A stretch of DNA of 64,000 nt from VRUE01 sp963819755 (GCA_963819755.1 CAWFXB010000001.1:496001-560000), one strand, 5' to 3'; shown: positions 41,280-50,352, numbered from the stretch's first letter. The notes: generated by a model not told the origin, from the sequence alone. Numbers and translations are program-made.

Positions 41280-41558
41280 TTAATGCGAGCCGAACAGTCT
41301 CGCGTGGAGTGCCTCCTGCGCAGCGGTATTCCGCCGGGCCATACCCAGCAACGCTCGCCGCAGAATCAGATTCGGATCGGAATCGGCTTCAGGTGGCAGC
41401 GCAGCTGTGCTGGCGTGATGTTTCACATTGGCCACGGCTCGGCGCGCGTCGTAGTGAGAGGCAAACGCCTCCCCTGAGGTCGCCACGACCCTCCCGTGAC
41501 TCAGCAGGTGCCACCGCCACTTTCCAGCTGAGTCTCTGAACAGCTCGTACTTCCACAT
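41280..41558 (-). CDS. DUF1508 (YegP-like) domain protein
   Basis: 92 residues. The first 50 (KYELFRDSAGKWRWHLLS-GRVVATSGEAFASHYDARRAVANVKHHA) match the DUF1508 repeat, a small beta-beta-alpha fold of unknown biochemical role found in stress-related proteins. A single repeat is present; the Ala/Arg-rich tail may be disordered. GAGG lies 7 nt before the ATG at 41558. A near-match to an SOS box (41590-41603) lies 32 bp upstream. Confidence 0.8.
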   Translation of the reverse strand: MWKYELFRDSAGKWRWHLLSHGRVVATSGEAFASHYDARRAVANVKHHASTAALPPEADSDPNLILRRALLGMARRNTAAQEALHARLFGSH

Positions 41559-41589
41559 TTTCTACCTCAATTGTTTGTGTGTTTGCCTA

Positions 41590-41603
41590 CGAACATAGGT
41601 TTG
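41590..41603. promoter_or_regulatory. near-consensus LexA (SOS) box
   Basis: CGAACATAGGTTTG differs at one position from the Gram-positive SOS consensus CGAACRNRYGTTYG. It lies between the DUF1508 gene (minus) and efp (plus), closer to the former. A chance match is possible. Confidence 0.25.
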
Positions 41604-41716
41604 CACTGCGACCGGCGGAAGCGTGGGCTGGATAGTCTTCGCCCCTCACCGGGGTTGTCTAGACGCTCCTGGATGCGACCTACACATAAAAAACCGCTAA
41701 ATAGCAGGTAAAAGAC

Positions 41717-42277
41717 TTGATAAGCACCAACCAGTTCAAGAACGGCAGCCACATCGAAATCGACGGGTCCGTCTTCAAGATCCTCGAGTTCCAACACGTC
41801 AAGCCCGGCAAGGGCGGCGCGTTCGTGCGTACCAAGCTGCGCAAGATCGACGACGGCTCGGTCCAGGACAAGACCTTCAGGGCGGGGGAGAAGTTCAGGC
41901 CGGTCCACACCGAGTCGCGCAAGATGCAGTACCTCTACGACTCCGGCGAGGCGGCTGTCTTCATGGACACTGGCGACTACGAGCAGATCGAGATCCCGAG
42001 CGAGATCGCCGGCGAGTCGATGCAGTGGGTCCTACCCAACGACGAGGTCGACGTCCTCTTCGTCGACGAATCGCCGAGCGACGTGCAGGTTGCCAGCGCG
42101 GTCGAGATGAAGGTCACGCAGACCGATCCCGGAGTGAAGGGCGACACGGCTTCCGGCGGTGGCACCAAGCCGGCGACGCTCGAGTCGGGTGTGGTCGTGC
42201 AGGTGCCCCTCTTCATCGACGAGGGCGAGACGATCCGGGTCGACACCGACAGCGCCAAGTACATCTCCCGCGCTTAA
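41717..42277 (+). CDS. efp: translation elongation factor P
   Basis: 186 residues, normal length, three beta-barrel domains. EF-P binds stalled ribosomes and helps form bonds at consecutive prolines. The start matches MISTNQFKNGSHIEIDG, and the tip loop is KPGKGGAFVRTKLR with Lys at the position modified in E. coli (PGKG). SGVVVQVPLFIDEGETIRVDT is the domain III signature. No modification genes are nearby. The start is a TTG at 41717. It leads the efp-nusB-xseB-ispA-dxs run. Confidence 0.95.
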   Translation: MISTNQFKNGSHIEIDGSVFKILEFQHVKPGKGGAFVRTKLRKIDDGSVQDKTFRAGEKFRPVHTESRKMQYLYDSGEAAVFMDTGDYEQIEIPSEIAGESMQWVLPNDEVDVLFVDESPSDVQVASAVEMKVTQTDPGVKGDTASGGGTKPATLESGVVVQVPLFIDEGETIRVDTDSAKYISRA

Positions 42278-42311
42278 CGGCGCCGCCGGCCCGAAGCGCG
42301 AGAATAGGCCG

Positions 42312-42698
42312 ATGCGCAGATCCGACCAGCGACGCGACGCCGTTTTCGCCTGCTACCAGCGCGATGTCACCGGGCGCCCGCTGGCCGAGCTGCTGGACGA
42401 CGCCCGCCCCTTCACCCGCGAGCTGGCCGAGGCGGTCGAGTCGCACCGCGAGGCGCTCGACGCGACGATCGGCGGCCACGCCCGCGGCTGGGAGCTGAAG
42501 CGGATCGCGCCGCTGGAGCTGAACGTGATGCGGGTTGCCCTCTGCGAGATAGAGCACAGCGAGGACGTGCCCGACGAGGTGGCGATCGACGAGGCGGTCG
42601 AGATTGCCAAGGAGTACTGCGGCGCCGACGCCCCCGGCTTCGTCAACGGCATCCTCGGCGCGATCGTGCGCGAGCGTCAGGGAGGCGCGGTGAAGTGA
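42312..42698 (+). CDS. nusB: transcription antitermination factor NusB
   Basis: 128 residues, all helical: RRDAVFACYQRDVTG at the start, GWELKRIAPLELNVMRVALCEIE, VAIDEAVEIAKEYCGADAPGFVNGILGAIVR at the end. NusB with NusE binds BoxA of rRNA leader RNA. The ATG at 42312 is used; the longer open frame belongs to efp shadow. It overlaps the next small gene (GTGA). Confidence 0.93.
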   Translation: MRRSDQRRDAVFACYQRDVTGRPLAELLDDARPFTRELAEAVESHREALDATIGGHARGWELKRIAPLELNVMRVALCEIEHSEDVPDEVAIDEAVEIAKEYCGADAPGFVNGILGAIVRERQGGAVK

Positions 42699-42877
42699 GC
42701 GAGGCGGAGCGATTGCGCGAGATCTCGAGTCGCCTGCAGGCGATCGCCGCGGAGCTGGAGGGCTCGGAGGCGAGCGACGAGCGGGCCGCCGAGCTGGCCC
42801 ACGAGGCGGCCGAGCTCTCGACCGAGGCGGTCGAGGAGGCGAACCGCCGCATCCGCGAGTCGGGGGGCTCGCGGTGA
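42695..42877 (+). CDS. small helical protein, XseB-like
   Basis: 60 residues, two helices (LREISSRLQAIAAELEGSEAS, AAELAHEAAELSTEAVEEANRRIRE). Size and the pattern of a long antiparallel helix pair resemble the exonuclease VII small subunit, but the usual LEEIVxxLE...G.LxLEEALxxYEEG signature is absent and no xseA is in the window. It could equally be an unrelated actinobacterial peptide. Its GTG overlaps the nusB stop, so it is co-translated with nusB. Confidence 0.5.
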   Translation: MSEAERLREISSRLQAIAAELEGSEASDERAAELAHEAAELSTEAVEEANRRIRESGGSR

Positions 42878-42893
42878 GCGAACAGCGCCCGCG

Positions 42894-43757
42894 GTGAGCT
42901 ACCCCGAGGACCTGCGCGCCCTGGTCGACGCCGAGCTGGAGCGCCTTCGCTTTGCCGCCCACCCCGCGACGGCGGGACTAGATGAGGCGATGCGCTACTC
43001 GTTGCTCGCCGGCGGCAAGCGGGTGCGGCCGGTCCTCGCCCTGGCCACGGCGCGGGCCCTCGGCGCCGATCCGGCGCGCTACCTGCCGGCGGCGGCGGCG
43101 CTCGAGCTGATCCACACGTACTCGCTGATCCACGACGACCTGCCGGCTATGGACGACGATGGGCTGCGGCGCGGCCTGCCGACCTCGCACGTCAAGTACG
43201 GCGAGGACGTGGCGATCCTGGCCGGGGACGGCCTCTTTGCCGAGGCGATTCGACTCTTCTGCGAGCAGCCCGGCGAGCCGGCGCGAGTGCTTGCCGCGCT
43301 GTCGGAGCTGGCGGGGGCGACGGGCGTCGACGGCATGGTCGGCGGCCAGTACGTGGACGTGATCGGCGAGGCTAATGATGCCGAGGCGCTGCGCGCGCTG
43401 CACGGCTTGAAGACCGGCCGGTTGATCGCCGCCGGGGTCGGCGTCGTACTTACTCTCGAGGGCGTGGCCGAAACTGAGACAATTCCCTATCGCCGGTTCT
43501 CCGGCGAGCTCGGCGTCCTCTTCCAGATCGTCGACGACATCCTCGACGTGACCGGAAGCGACGAGCAACTGGGCAAGCCCCGTGGAAGCGACGAGCGACA
43601 TGGCAAACTCACCTACGTCAGCCTCTTTGGCCTCGAGCGGGCACGCGAGCTGGCGGCCGAGTCCCACGCGAAGGCGACCGCGGCGCTGGCCGAGGCGAGC
43701 GGCGACACCGGCGACCTGAGAGGGATCGCCGACTACATCTTCACCAGGAACGAATGA
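42894..43757 (+). CDS. ispA: polyprenyl (farnesyl/geranylgeranyl) diphosphate synthase
   Basis: 287 residues, trans-prenyltransferase: GGKRVRPVLALA, the first aspartate-rich motif DDLPAMDDDGLRRG (about residues 80-92), KTGRLI and the second FQIVDDILDVTG. It condenses IPP with allylic diphosphates. The residues before the first motif (LELIHTYSLIHDD) and the DDxxxxD spacing are of bacterial FPP/GGPP synthases; product length is not certain. It overlaps dxs by ATGA, pairing precursor supply and chain elongation. Confidence 0.92.
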   Translation: MSYPEDLRALVDAELERLRFAAHPATAGLDEAMRYSLLAGGKRVRPVLALATARALGADPARYLPAAAALELIHTYSLIHDDLPAMDDDGLRRGLPTSHVKYGEDVAILAGDGLFAEAIRLFCEQPGEPARVLAALSELAGATGVDGMVGGQYVDVIGEANDAEALRALHGLKTGRLIAAGVGVVLTLEGVAETETIPYRRFSGELGVLFQIVDDILDVTGSDEQLGKPRGSDERHGKLTYVSLFGLERARELAAESHAKATAALAEASGDTGDLRGIADYIFTRNE

Positions 43758-45760
43758 GCGACAAGCCACCAAGACTGCTGGAGGGGATCGATTCTCCCGC
43801 CGACCTGCACGAGCTCGACGACGAGCAGCTGCAGCAGGTCGCGCAGGAGATGCGCACCTACATCATCGACACGATCGGGGAGATCGGCGGCCACTTCGGC
43901 GCCAACCTCGGCACCTGCGAGCTGGCCGTCGCCCTGCACAGCCTGCTCGACTCGCCCCGCGACAAGGTCCTCTGGGACGTCGGCCACCAGTCCTACCCGC
44001 ACAAGATCCTCACCGGCCGCCGCGACGCCCTGCCGACAATCCGCCAGTACGACGGGCTGGCCCCGTTCTGCTCGATCTTCGAGTCCGAGCACGACATCAT
44101 GGGCGCTGGCCACGCCTCGACCTCGATCGGCTACGCGGTCGGCCTCAAGGAGGCGATGCGCAAGGGGATCGGTGAGGACGGCAAGGTCGCCGCGGTGATC
44201 GGCGACGGGGCGCTTACCGGGGGTGTCGCTTACGAGGCGCTGCATGCCGCAGGTGGCTTGCAGACGCCGATCGTGATCGTCCTCAACGACAACGGGATGT
44301 CGATATCACCCAACGTCGGTGCCCTCTCGCGCTATTTCAACCGGGTGCGGCTCAACCCGCGCCTCTACCACGCTCGCGAGGGGGTCGAGGACCGGCTGAC
44401 CAAGCTGCCGCTGGGGCTGGGGGGGCGGATCGAACGGCTGGGGCCGGAGATCAAGTCGGCGATCAAGGCCTACTGGGCGCCGGGCCTCTTCTTCGAGGAG
44501 CTCGACCTCGCCTACATGGGCGTGATCGACGGCCACGATGTGCACGCCCTGCGCGATGCTCTGCGCGAAGCTTTCGAGGCCGAACGCCCCGTAGTCGTCC
44601 ACATCCACACTGTCAAGGGCAAGGGCTTCGCGCCGGCAGAGGAGGGTGGCCTGGAGGGGATGGAGAAATGGCACGCCGCCAAGCCGAAATCGATCGTCGA
44701 CGGGGCGCCCGCGCCGAAGCCGGTTCCGGTCAAGGAGTCCGACTCGCCCGAGGCGATCGCCCCTGAGCGGCTCGAGAAGCCGCCTGCCGCCGGAGCGCCG
44801 CCGCAGTACACCCAGGTCTTCGCCGACGCGATCGTCGCCGAGGCTGAGCGCGACGAGCGGGTGATCGGGATCACCGCCGCGATGGCCGGCGGAGCCGGGT
44901 TGCAGAAGCTCGCCGACGAGGTGCCCGAGCAGTACTACGACGTCGGCATCGCGGAGCAGAACGCGGTCCTGCTCGCCTCCGGCCTCGCCCTGCAGGGGGC
45001 GAAGCCGGTCTGCGCGATCTACTCGACCTTCCTGCAGCGCGCCTACGACCAGATCATCCACGACGTCTGCCTGCAGGAGCTCGACGTCACCTTCGCCTTG
45101 GACCGGGCCGGCCTGGTCGGCGACGACGGGCCGACCCACCACGGCGTCTTCGACGTCTCCTACTTGCGGCCGCTGCCCAACGTCGTGATGATGGCGCCCC
45201 GCGACGAGGCGATGCTGGTCAACATGCTGCGCACGGCGATCGCCCACGATGGCCCGGCGGCGTTGCGTTACCCGCGCGGTGCCGCGGAGGGGGCCGAGCT
45301 GCCCGGCCGGCCCGAGGAGATACCGATCGGCAGCGGCGAGCTGCTGGCGAGCGGCGAGCGGGTTGCGCTGCTGGGATACGGCTACGGGGTCTCGGTCGCG
45401 TTGCAGGCAGCTGAGATCCTCGCCGCGCACGACCTGCGCCCGACCGTCGCCGACGCCCGCTTCGCCAAGCCACTCGACGCCGAGCTGCTGGAGCGCCTCG
45501 CGCTCGGCCACGACCTGGTCGTGACGATCGAGGAGAACGTGCTGCCCGGCGGCTTCGGCTCGGCGGTCCTCGAGCACCTCGAGGACTCCTTCGCCGATCG
45601 CCCCGGCGATCGGGCGCGGGTGATGCGGGTTGGCCTGCCCGACCGCTACGTCACCCACGGCAAGCCGGCGCTGCTGCGCGAGGAGGTCGGCCTGACGGGG
45701 GAGTCGGTGGCGGAGCGGGTCCTCGCGGCATTGCGCTCCGGCGAGCCCGCGCTGCGCTAG
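43754..45760 (+). CDS. dxs: 1-deoxy-D-xylulose-5-phosphate synthase
   Basis: 668 residues; first step of the MEP isoprenoid pathway, from pyruvate and glyceraldehyde-3-phosphate. DVGHQSYPHKILTGR, the TPP motif GDGALTGGVAYEALHAAG...NDNGMSIS, GVIDGHDV, HTVKGKGFAPAE, IGITAAM, DVGIAEQNAVLLASGLALQGAKPV and DRAGLVGDDGPTHHGVFD are all present. The linker between the first and second domains (APAPKPVPVKESDSPEAIAPE) is long and Pro-rich. It is coupled to ispA. The MEP pathway's other genes are outside the window. Confidence 0.96.
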   Translation: MSDKPPRLLEGIDSPADLHELDDEQLQQVAQEMRTYIIDTIGEIGGHFGANLGTCELAVALHSLLDSPRDKVLWDVGHQSYPHKILTGRRDALPTIRQYDGLAPFCSIFESEHDIMGAGHASTSIGYAVGLKEAMRKGIGEDGKVAAVIGDGALTGGVAYEALHAAGGLQTPIVIVLNDNGMSISPNVGALSRYFNRVRLNPRLYHAREGVEDRLTKLPLGLGGRIERLGPEIKSAIKAYWAPGLFFEELDLAYMGVIDGHDVHALRDALREAFEAERPVVVHIHTVKGKGFAPAEEGGLEGMEKWHAAKPKSIVDGAPAPKPVPVKESDSPEAIAPERLEKPPAAGAPPQYTQVFADAIVAEAERDERVIGITAAMAGGAGLQKLADEVPEQYYDVGIAEQNAVLLASGLALQGAKPVCAIYSTFLQRAYDQIIHDVCLQELDVTFALDRAGLVGDDGPTHHGVFDVSYLRPLPNVVMMAPRDEAMLVNMLRTAIAHDGPAALRYPRGAAEGAELPGRPEEIPIGSGELLASGERVALLGYGYGVSVALQAAEILAAHDLRPTVADARFAKPLDAELLERLALGHDLVVTIEENVLPGGFGSAVLEHLEDSFADRPGDRARVMRVGLPDRYVTHGKPALLREEVGLTGESVAERVLAALRSGEPALR

Positions 45761-45872
45761 AAGCTCGCATCCATTAACGAAATTTCTACCTGCGCTTGCA
45801 CCAAAGCGCTCAATCGGCTAGCCTGCCCGGCGGCCTCCTTGGTTGCACCGGAACCGGCACCGCTTCGCGGAA

Positions 45873-45940
45873 CGTTTCTGGGGTTACTACAGGGAGAGGA
45901 GGCGCGTATCTCTGGATATGCAGGGTCCGTTGGGCAGGCG
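45873..45940 (+). repeat. conserved non-coding element, copy 1
   Basis: Bases 45873-45896 are identical to 51497-51520. A 10-nt variable stretch of equal length is then followed in both by TATCTCT and a diverged copy of GATATG...GGTCCGT. The element lies in the 256-bp gap after dxs, which has no convincing gene. The frame through this copy (AYLWICRVRW) resembles the start of the peptide in copy 2 but has no start codon at the same place. Confidence 0.6.
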
Positions 45941-45981
45941 GACCTATGCCCTTGGGTAGGGCATGGGTCGCCCGCCCAACC

Positions 45982-46010
45982 TTGCCGTTTTCCTCGTGTG
46001 CGGCTAGGGT
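45982..46010 (+). promoter_or_regulatory. leaderless-type promoter for the GST-N-like gene
   Basis: TTGCCG (45982-45987), a 17-nt spacer, TAGGGT (46005-46010), then 6 nt to the ATG at 46017. The transcript would begin at or within a base or two of the start codon. Layout and spacing equal those of the promoter at 46769-46797. Confidence 0.55.
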
Positions 46011-46016
46011 GGCGCC

Positions 46017-46307
46017 ATGGCCGTAAAGCTCCACCGCTGCTCGACGATGTGGGTCAAGATCGACGCGCACCCCTGCTGGCGAGTCCAGAAGGCGCTCGAC
46101 GAGCAGGGCATCGCGTACGAGGTGGTCAAGGGGCCGCTGCGCCCGGGCAAGCGCAACGACCTCGAGCAGCTCTCAGGCCAACGCAAGTACCCGGCGATCG
46201 AGTTTGAGGATGGCCGCGTCTACCGCGGCGAATCGGCGGACATGGCAGAGCGGATCCGCGCCGGGCAGCTGTTCGAGGGCTCGGACGAGCCCCAGCCGGA
46301 CGCCTAA
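46017..46307 (+). CDS. glutathione S-transferase N-terminal / glutaredoxin-like protein
   Basis: 96 residues, a stand-alone thioredoxin-fold domain: VKIDAHPCWRVQKALDEQGIAYEVVKGPL has the redox-type CxxV single cysteine, and RKYPAIEFEDGRVYRGESADMAERI has the cis-proline and the GES phosphate-type loop of GST N-domains. With a single active-site Cys it would act by a monothiol mechanism. Actinobacteria generally lack glutathione, so the partner thiol is unknown. The mRNA appears leaderless. Confidence 0.8.
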   Translation: MAVKLHRCSTMWVKIDAHPCWRVQKALDEQGIAYEVVKGPLRPGKRNDLEQLSGQRKYPAIEFEDGRVYRGESADMAERIRAGQLFEGSDEPQPDA

Positions 46308-46312
46308 CCGCT

Positions 46313-46663
46313 CTAGGCGATCGGCAGCACCTTCGATTTCGCCGCCTTGCAGCTGCCCTTGGCGGGTGCCTTGGCGTAGTAGGAGCCCGAGGTGAGCCTC
46401 TTGCCGAGCGGGATCGACCACTTGGTCTTGGCGTTGCTCTTGTCGGTGCCGAGGAGCTTGTCCGGTCCAGCCTTCTCGCGGTAGAGCTTGACCGTACGAC
46501 CCGTCGAGCAGGCGCTCTTGCTGGACTTGAGCGTCCCGTGGAAGGCGGGGGTTTTGAGACTGACGACGATCGTGGTCGAGTTGCTCGCGCCGGCGGCCAG
46601 GGCGGCGGGCAGCAGCGCGACGGCAAGAGCGGCGATGAGCAGAGCGGAAATACGGGCAGCCAT
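46313..46663 (-). CDS. small secreted basic protein
   Basis: 116 residues with signal peptide (MAARISALLIAALAVALLPAALAAG) and a Lys/Ser-rich mature part with beta-strand pattern (TTIVVSLKTPAFHGTLKSS, ACSTGRTVKLYREKAGPDKLLGTDKSNAKTKW, SGSYYAKAPAKGSCKAAKSKVLPI). The two cysteines could bond. It looks like the immunoglobulin-like repeats seen in actinobacterial surface proteins. GGAGG lies 5 nt before the ATG. It converges on the preceding gene. Confidence 0.65.
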   Translation of the reverse strand: MAARISALLIAALAVALLPAALAAGASNSTTIVVSLKTPAFHGTLKSSKSACSTGRTVKLYREKAGPDKLLGTDKSNAKTKWSIPLGKRLTSGSYYAKAPAKGSCKAAKSKVLPIA

Positions 46664-46768
46664 GACGACCTCCGGTTGAAGTTTGCGGCACCACTCTAGA
46701 GATTGGACGAAGGTGGATGGGAATCCTGTTGTTTATTTGTCGCTTCTTCTCAACTGAAACAAAAAAAC

Positions 46769-46797
46769 TTGCCCATCGGCTCGGCGGCGGTTAAGGT
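46769..46797 (+). promoter_or_regulatory. leaderless-type promoter for the beta-helix gene
   Basis: TTGCCC (46769-46774), 17 nt, TAAGGT (46792-46797), then 6 nt to the GTG at 46804. This is the clearest example of the start arrangement seen at several genes in the window. Confidence 0.55.
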
Positions 46798-46803
46798 CTT
46801 GAC

Positions 46804-49116
46804 GTGCTGGTCGACGGGATGCTTGGGAGGCGTCGAGGCTGGGCTCTGGCCGTTGCTGCGGTCGCGCTTGCCTGCGGGCTGGTCGCCGTGCCGATGGCAA
46901 GAGCCGAACCCTTCACGGTCAACAGCACCGGAGATCAGACCGGCGCCACCCCTGGGATCGGTTGCTTGACCCAGGAAGAAAAGACCGAAGTTGAAGAAGG
47001 GAAAAGAGAAGAAGAAGAATGCACGCTGCGCGCCGCGATCGAAGAGGGGGACAGCCTGGGGGAATCGACCTCGATCGAATTCGATAAAGGAGAAGAAGGA
47101 GTTTTCAACGGCCAGCCCTCGTCGACGATCACCCTGGGCAGCCAGCTGCCGGACATAACCGTGCCGGTGTTCATCGACGGGACCTGCGAAACCGGCTCCG
47201 GTGCTCTTGGCCCCTGTGTCGGGATCAGCGGCATAAGCAATGAACCGGCATTGGTCGTCTCGGAAGCTCGAGGCGGCAGAATCGCCGGCCTGGCGATAAC
47301 CGGGGCGCAGACCGCCGTCAGCCTGCTGGAAGCCCCCGAAACCATGATTCAGGGCAACTGGTTTGGCGTAACGCTAGGTGGCGCATCGCCGGGGAACGGG
47401 ACCGGAGTTCTCGTCGAATCGGAATCGGACGGCAGCCGTATCGGCGGGGAAGGCGAACTTGAAAGGAACGTTTTCGCTGGCAATACGGCCGACGGACTCG
47501 ACGTCCACGGGGGAAACGGCATCAAGGTCTTCGGCAACTACTTTGGCGTCGAGCCAGACGGGATCACGCCGAGCCCCAACGGCGGCGATGACATCGAGGT
47601 CGTCGCGACGGGAGGGGGCGAAGTGAGCGGCACCGAAATCGGCACCAGGGTCAATGCCGCCGCCGCGAGCCCGCGGTGTGATGGCGGCTGCAACGTGATC
47701 TCCGGCGCGGCTGCGGATGGAGTGGATCTGCGGGGCGAGGTGGGAGAGAGCCCCGCGACGTCGACGTCGGTGTTCGGCAACTACATCGGCGTCAACGCGG
47801 GCGGCACCGCGGCGGTCCCCAACGCCGACGCCGGTATAGATGTGGGCCAAGCGCCGCACACGCTCATCGGGGGTCCCTCCGCGCGCGATGCCAATCGCAT
47901 CAACGGTGGCAGCGTCGGCGTCCTAGCCGGACCCGAAGCGGGCGATCTCGCCATCCGCGGCAACCTGATTGGCACCGATGCCACCGCCACCGGCGCGTTG
48001 AGCTCACCTGAAGACGGGATCGTTGTCGACTCGGGGGAATCTGAAAGCCCGGCGCTCGAAGCCGAGATCGCCGGCAATGAGATCAGGATGGAAGGCGGCA
48101 ATGCGATCCTCCAGAAAGGCCGGGGAGCCTGGATCCACGGTAACCGGATCGCGGGTGCTCAGACGGGGATCAAGACCGTCGACCCAATTGCCTACTACGG
48201 CAACGTGATCGAGGACAACCGGATCGACGGATCTGCAGTCAGCGGGATCCTGGTCGAAAACGACTACAACGAGATTGTCGGCAACGAAGTCCTCGGGACC
48301 GGTGGTCCTGGGATCTGGATCCAGGGCAATATCTCGGAAGCAATTCGAAACTCTGTCGGCGGCGACACCGACGGCGACGAAAACGTGATCAACGGCAGCG
48401 CCGCCGCCGCGATCGAGATCTCCAACGAAGAAAAAACCGACAACGAAGTCGCTCGCAACCGCGGAACCGGTAACGGTGGACTCTTCATCGACCTGGTCGC
48501 CAAATCTCCCGCCACCGAAGTTGGGCCCAACCGGGGGCTCAAACCGCCCGCCTTCTCGACCTCTACTCAAACCGGCGCGAGCGGCGGCGCGGAAGAAGGC
48601 GCCACGGTGCGTGTCTTCCGCAAGCAGTCGTCGGCGACGGGGGAGCTCGAGTCGTTCCTCGGCGAAGCGGTCGCCGACGAAGACAACAGCTGGACCGTCA
48701 CCTATGACGAAGAAATCCCGGCGGGGACGATCATTGCCGCAACCCAGACTCTGGAAGGCGCGACCTCGGAGCTGGCGACGATCGGCAGCGGAACCGACGG
48801 CTCGGCTGGAGGCGCGGGTGGGGTCTTCGGGGGCGGATCGCAGGGCCCATTCGTGAACGCAGCGCCGATCCGGCCGCGGACCAAGATCGTGAGAGGAAGG
48901 TTGCGGCACCACAGCGCCCGTTTCGTCTTCGAGGCCAGTCAGGCCGGCTCCACCTTCCTCTGCAGGCTCGACGACAAGCCTTTCGACATCTGCAGATCAC
49001 CGAAGAGATATATGGGCTTGGCGGCCGGTAGGCACGTCTTCTGGGTGCGCGCCGTAGGTCCGTCAGGGCATGTCGACCTGAGCCCGGCGAAGAAGAAATT
49101 CTCGATCTCCAGGTGA
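46804..49116 (+). CDS. large secreted parallel beta-helix protein
   Basis: 770 residues. Signal peptide (about 1-34, ending PMARA), then a CSLREA-like segment (FTVNSTGDQTG...CTLRAAIEEGDS), then about 450 residues of beta-helix repeats with recurring IxGNxIGxxxxG and NxIxGN motifs (e.g. VFGNYFGVEPDG, IRGNLIGTDATATG, IEDNRIDGSAVSGI), and a C-terminal domain (FVFEASQAGSTFLCRLDDKPFDICRSPKRY...GRHVFWVRAVGPSG) like those found on surface-exposed actinobacterial proteins. Likely cell-surface polysaccharide binding or cleavage. Glu is strongly GAA-coded here, unlike most neighbours. It overlaps the next exported protein by GTGA. Confidence 0.82.
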   Translation: MLVDGMLGRRRGWALAVAAVALACGLVAVPMARAEPFTVNSTGDQTGATPGIGCLTQEEKTEVEEGKREEEECTLRAAIEEGDSLGESTSIEFDKGEEGVFNGQPSSTITLGSQLPDITVPVFIDGTCETGSGALGPCVGISGISNEPALVVSEARGGRIAGLAITGAQTAVSLLEAPETMIQGNWFGVTLGGASPGNGTGVLVESESDGSRIGGEGELERNVFAGNTADGLDVHGGNGIKVFGNYFGVEPDGITPSPNGGDDIEVVATGGGEVSGTEIGTRVNAAAASPRCDGGCNVISGAAADGVDLRGEVGESPATSTSVFGNYIGVNAGGTAAVPNADAGIDVGQAPHTLIGGPSARDANRINGGSVGVLAGPEAGDLAIRGNLIGTDATATGALSSPEDGIVVDSGESESPALEAEIAGNEIRMEGGNAILQKGRGAWIHGNRIAGAQTGIKTVDPIAYYGNVIEDNRIDGSAVSGILVENDYNEIVGNEVLGTGGPGIWIQGNISEAIRNSVGGDTDGDENVINGSAAAAIEISNEEKTDNEVARNRGTGNGGLFIDLVAKSPATEVGPNRGLKPPAFSTSTQTGASGGAEEGATVRVFRKQSSATGELESFLGEAVADEDNSWTVTYDEEIPAGTIIAATQTLEGATSELATIGSGTDGSAGGAGGVFGGGSQGPFVNAAPIRPRTKIVRGRLRHHSARFVFEASQAGSTFLCRLDDKPFDICRSPKRYMGLAAGRHVFWVRAVGPSGHVDLSPAKKKFSISR

Positions 49117-50195
49117 GCATGAGACCGTGGCCTGAGATCGGACGGGCGGTCCTACTCGCCGCTGCTTTCGTTGCCCTGTTGGCGCCAAGCGGCGCAGGGG
49201 CGGAGCAGGTGGTCAACGGCGGCTTTGAGTCTGGGACGCTGAGCGGCTGGAACGTGTACCAGGCAAACCCGTTCGGCGACTGGTTTGCATACCAGGGAAC
49301 GGAAACGCCGATCGGGGCCAATAGAAAAAAACAGGGGGAAGGTCGGGACGTGCAGCCCCCGCCGCTAGGGACCTACGCCGCCGTCACCGACGAGGTCGAG
49401 GGCGACACCCTGATTCTCTATCAGGACGTGACCCTGCCGCCGGGGAGCGACTACCAGCTGAGCCTGATCGCGTACTACGACTCTTACAAGCCGATCGCGA
49501 TTCCGGTCCCCGACTCGCTCTCTATCGGCGAAGAAGCCCTGCGGCTTCCGAATGGTCAGTTCCAAAAAAACCAGCAGTTCCGAATCGACGTGATGAGGCC
49601 GGAAGCGCCACTCGAATCGCTTGAGCCGGGCGATGTCCTTCGCACCGTCTTTGCCACTAAGCTCGGCGACCGCCCGACGATGGCCCCGACGAAGTTCAGT
49701 GTGAATCTCAGTCCTTTTGCCGGTCAGACGGTGCGCCTGCGCATCGCCAATACGGTGACCGAGGAAGTCTTCAATGCCGGGGTGGACGCGGTCTCGATCC
49801 CTAGTGCGCCGCCAGGCGGGCTCTCGTCCAAGCATCGCCGGTTCCGCTTTGGCAAGCCTCGGGTGAATCGGCGCAGCGGCATTGCCACCCTGCGTGTCAG
49901 CGTCGCCGGCTCCGGCTTGCTGCGTGCCGCCAAGGCACCGACGCCGGCGGTAGGGGGCCGGGCTCAGACGAGCGCAGCAAGGAAGGTCGGTGCGCCGATA
50001 GAGCCCGTGACCGTCCCGCTTGCCAAGGCCAGGACGGTGACGATCCATCTGCGGCCGACGCCGGCCACTCGCGCCATTTTGAGGCGGAAGCACAGGCTGC
50101 AGGTGAGGGTGGGGCTCACCTACATGCCGACCGGCGGCGGCGCCGAAACGGCGGCGGTGCCGGTTGTGTTCCGGCTTGCCCCGCGCCATAGCTGA
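49113..50195 (+). CDS. secreted protein with carbohydrate-binding-like domain
   Basis: 360 residues. Signal peptide (AVLLAAAFVALLAPSGAGA), then VVNGGFESGTLSGWNVYQ, the NGGFE-GxxxGW opening of DUF642/CBM-type jelly rolls, continuing to FAGQTVRLRIANTVTEEVFNAGVDAVSI. A basic second part (about 225-360) has immunoglobulin-like strands (SGIATLRVSVAGSGLL, ARTVTIHLRPTPATRAIL). It is translationally coupled to the beta-helix protein, so the two probably act together at the cell surface. Confidence 0.75.
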   Translation: MSMRPWPEIGRAVLLAAAFVALLAPSGAGAEQVVNGGFESGTLSGWNVYQANPFGDWFAYQGTETPIGANRKKQGEGRDVQPPPLGTYAAVTDEVEGDTLILYQDVTLPPGSDYQLSLIAYYDSYKPIAIPVPDSLSIGEEALRLPNGQFQKNQQFRIDVMRPEAPLESLEPGDVLRTVFATKLGDRPTMAPTKFSVNLSPFAGQTVRLRIANTVTEEVFNAGVDAVSIPSAPPGGLSSKHRRFRFGKPRVNRRSGIATLRVSVAGSGLLRAAKAPTPAVGGRAQTSAARKVGAPIEPVTVPLAKARTVTIHLRPTPATRAILRRKHRLQVRVGLTYMPTGGGAETAAVPVVFRLAPRHS

Positions 50196-50263
50196 ACCGT
50201 TCGCTCAGCCAACGGAGCAGGTCCTGGGATCGCCACTTGGCCTTATTATCTAATTAATCTGAT

Positions 50264-50269
50264 TATAAT
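50264..50269 (+). promoter_or_regulatory. consensus -10 box in an AT-rich gap
   Basis: TATAAT is embedded in an AT-rich island (50240-50270) that contrasts sharply with its surroundings, about 85 bp before the frameshifted secreted protein. No clear -35 lies 17 nt upstream. Confidence 0.35.
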
Positions 50270-50352
50270 CTCCGGCTTGTCTAAAGACCGAGCCCTTCCC
50301 GCCGAGGCTTGCCGGGGGGCTGACAGTCATTCAAGTAAAGGAAATGGGAGAG

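Noticed and set aside
42695..42877. Firm call as exonuclease VII small subunit
   Set aside because: Size and helices fit, but the family signature and an xseA partner are missing, so only a tentative label is given.
44306..45658. 450-codon minus-strand open frame opposite dxs
   Set aside because: Composition and lack of motifs mark it as a shadow of dxs.
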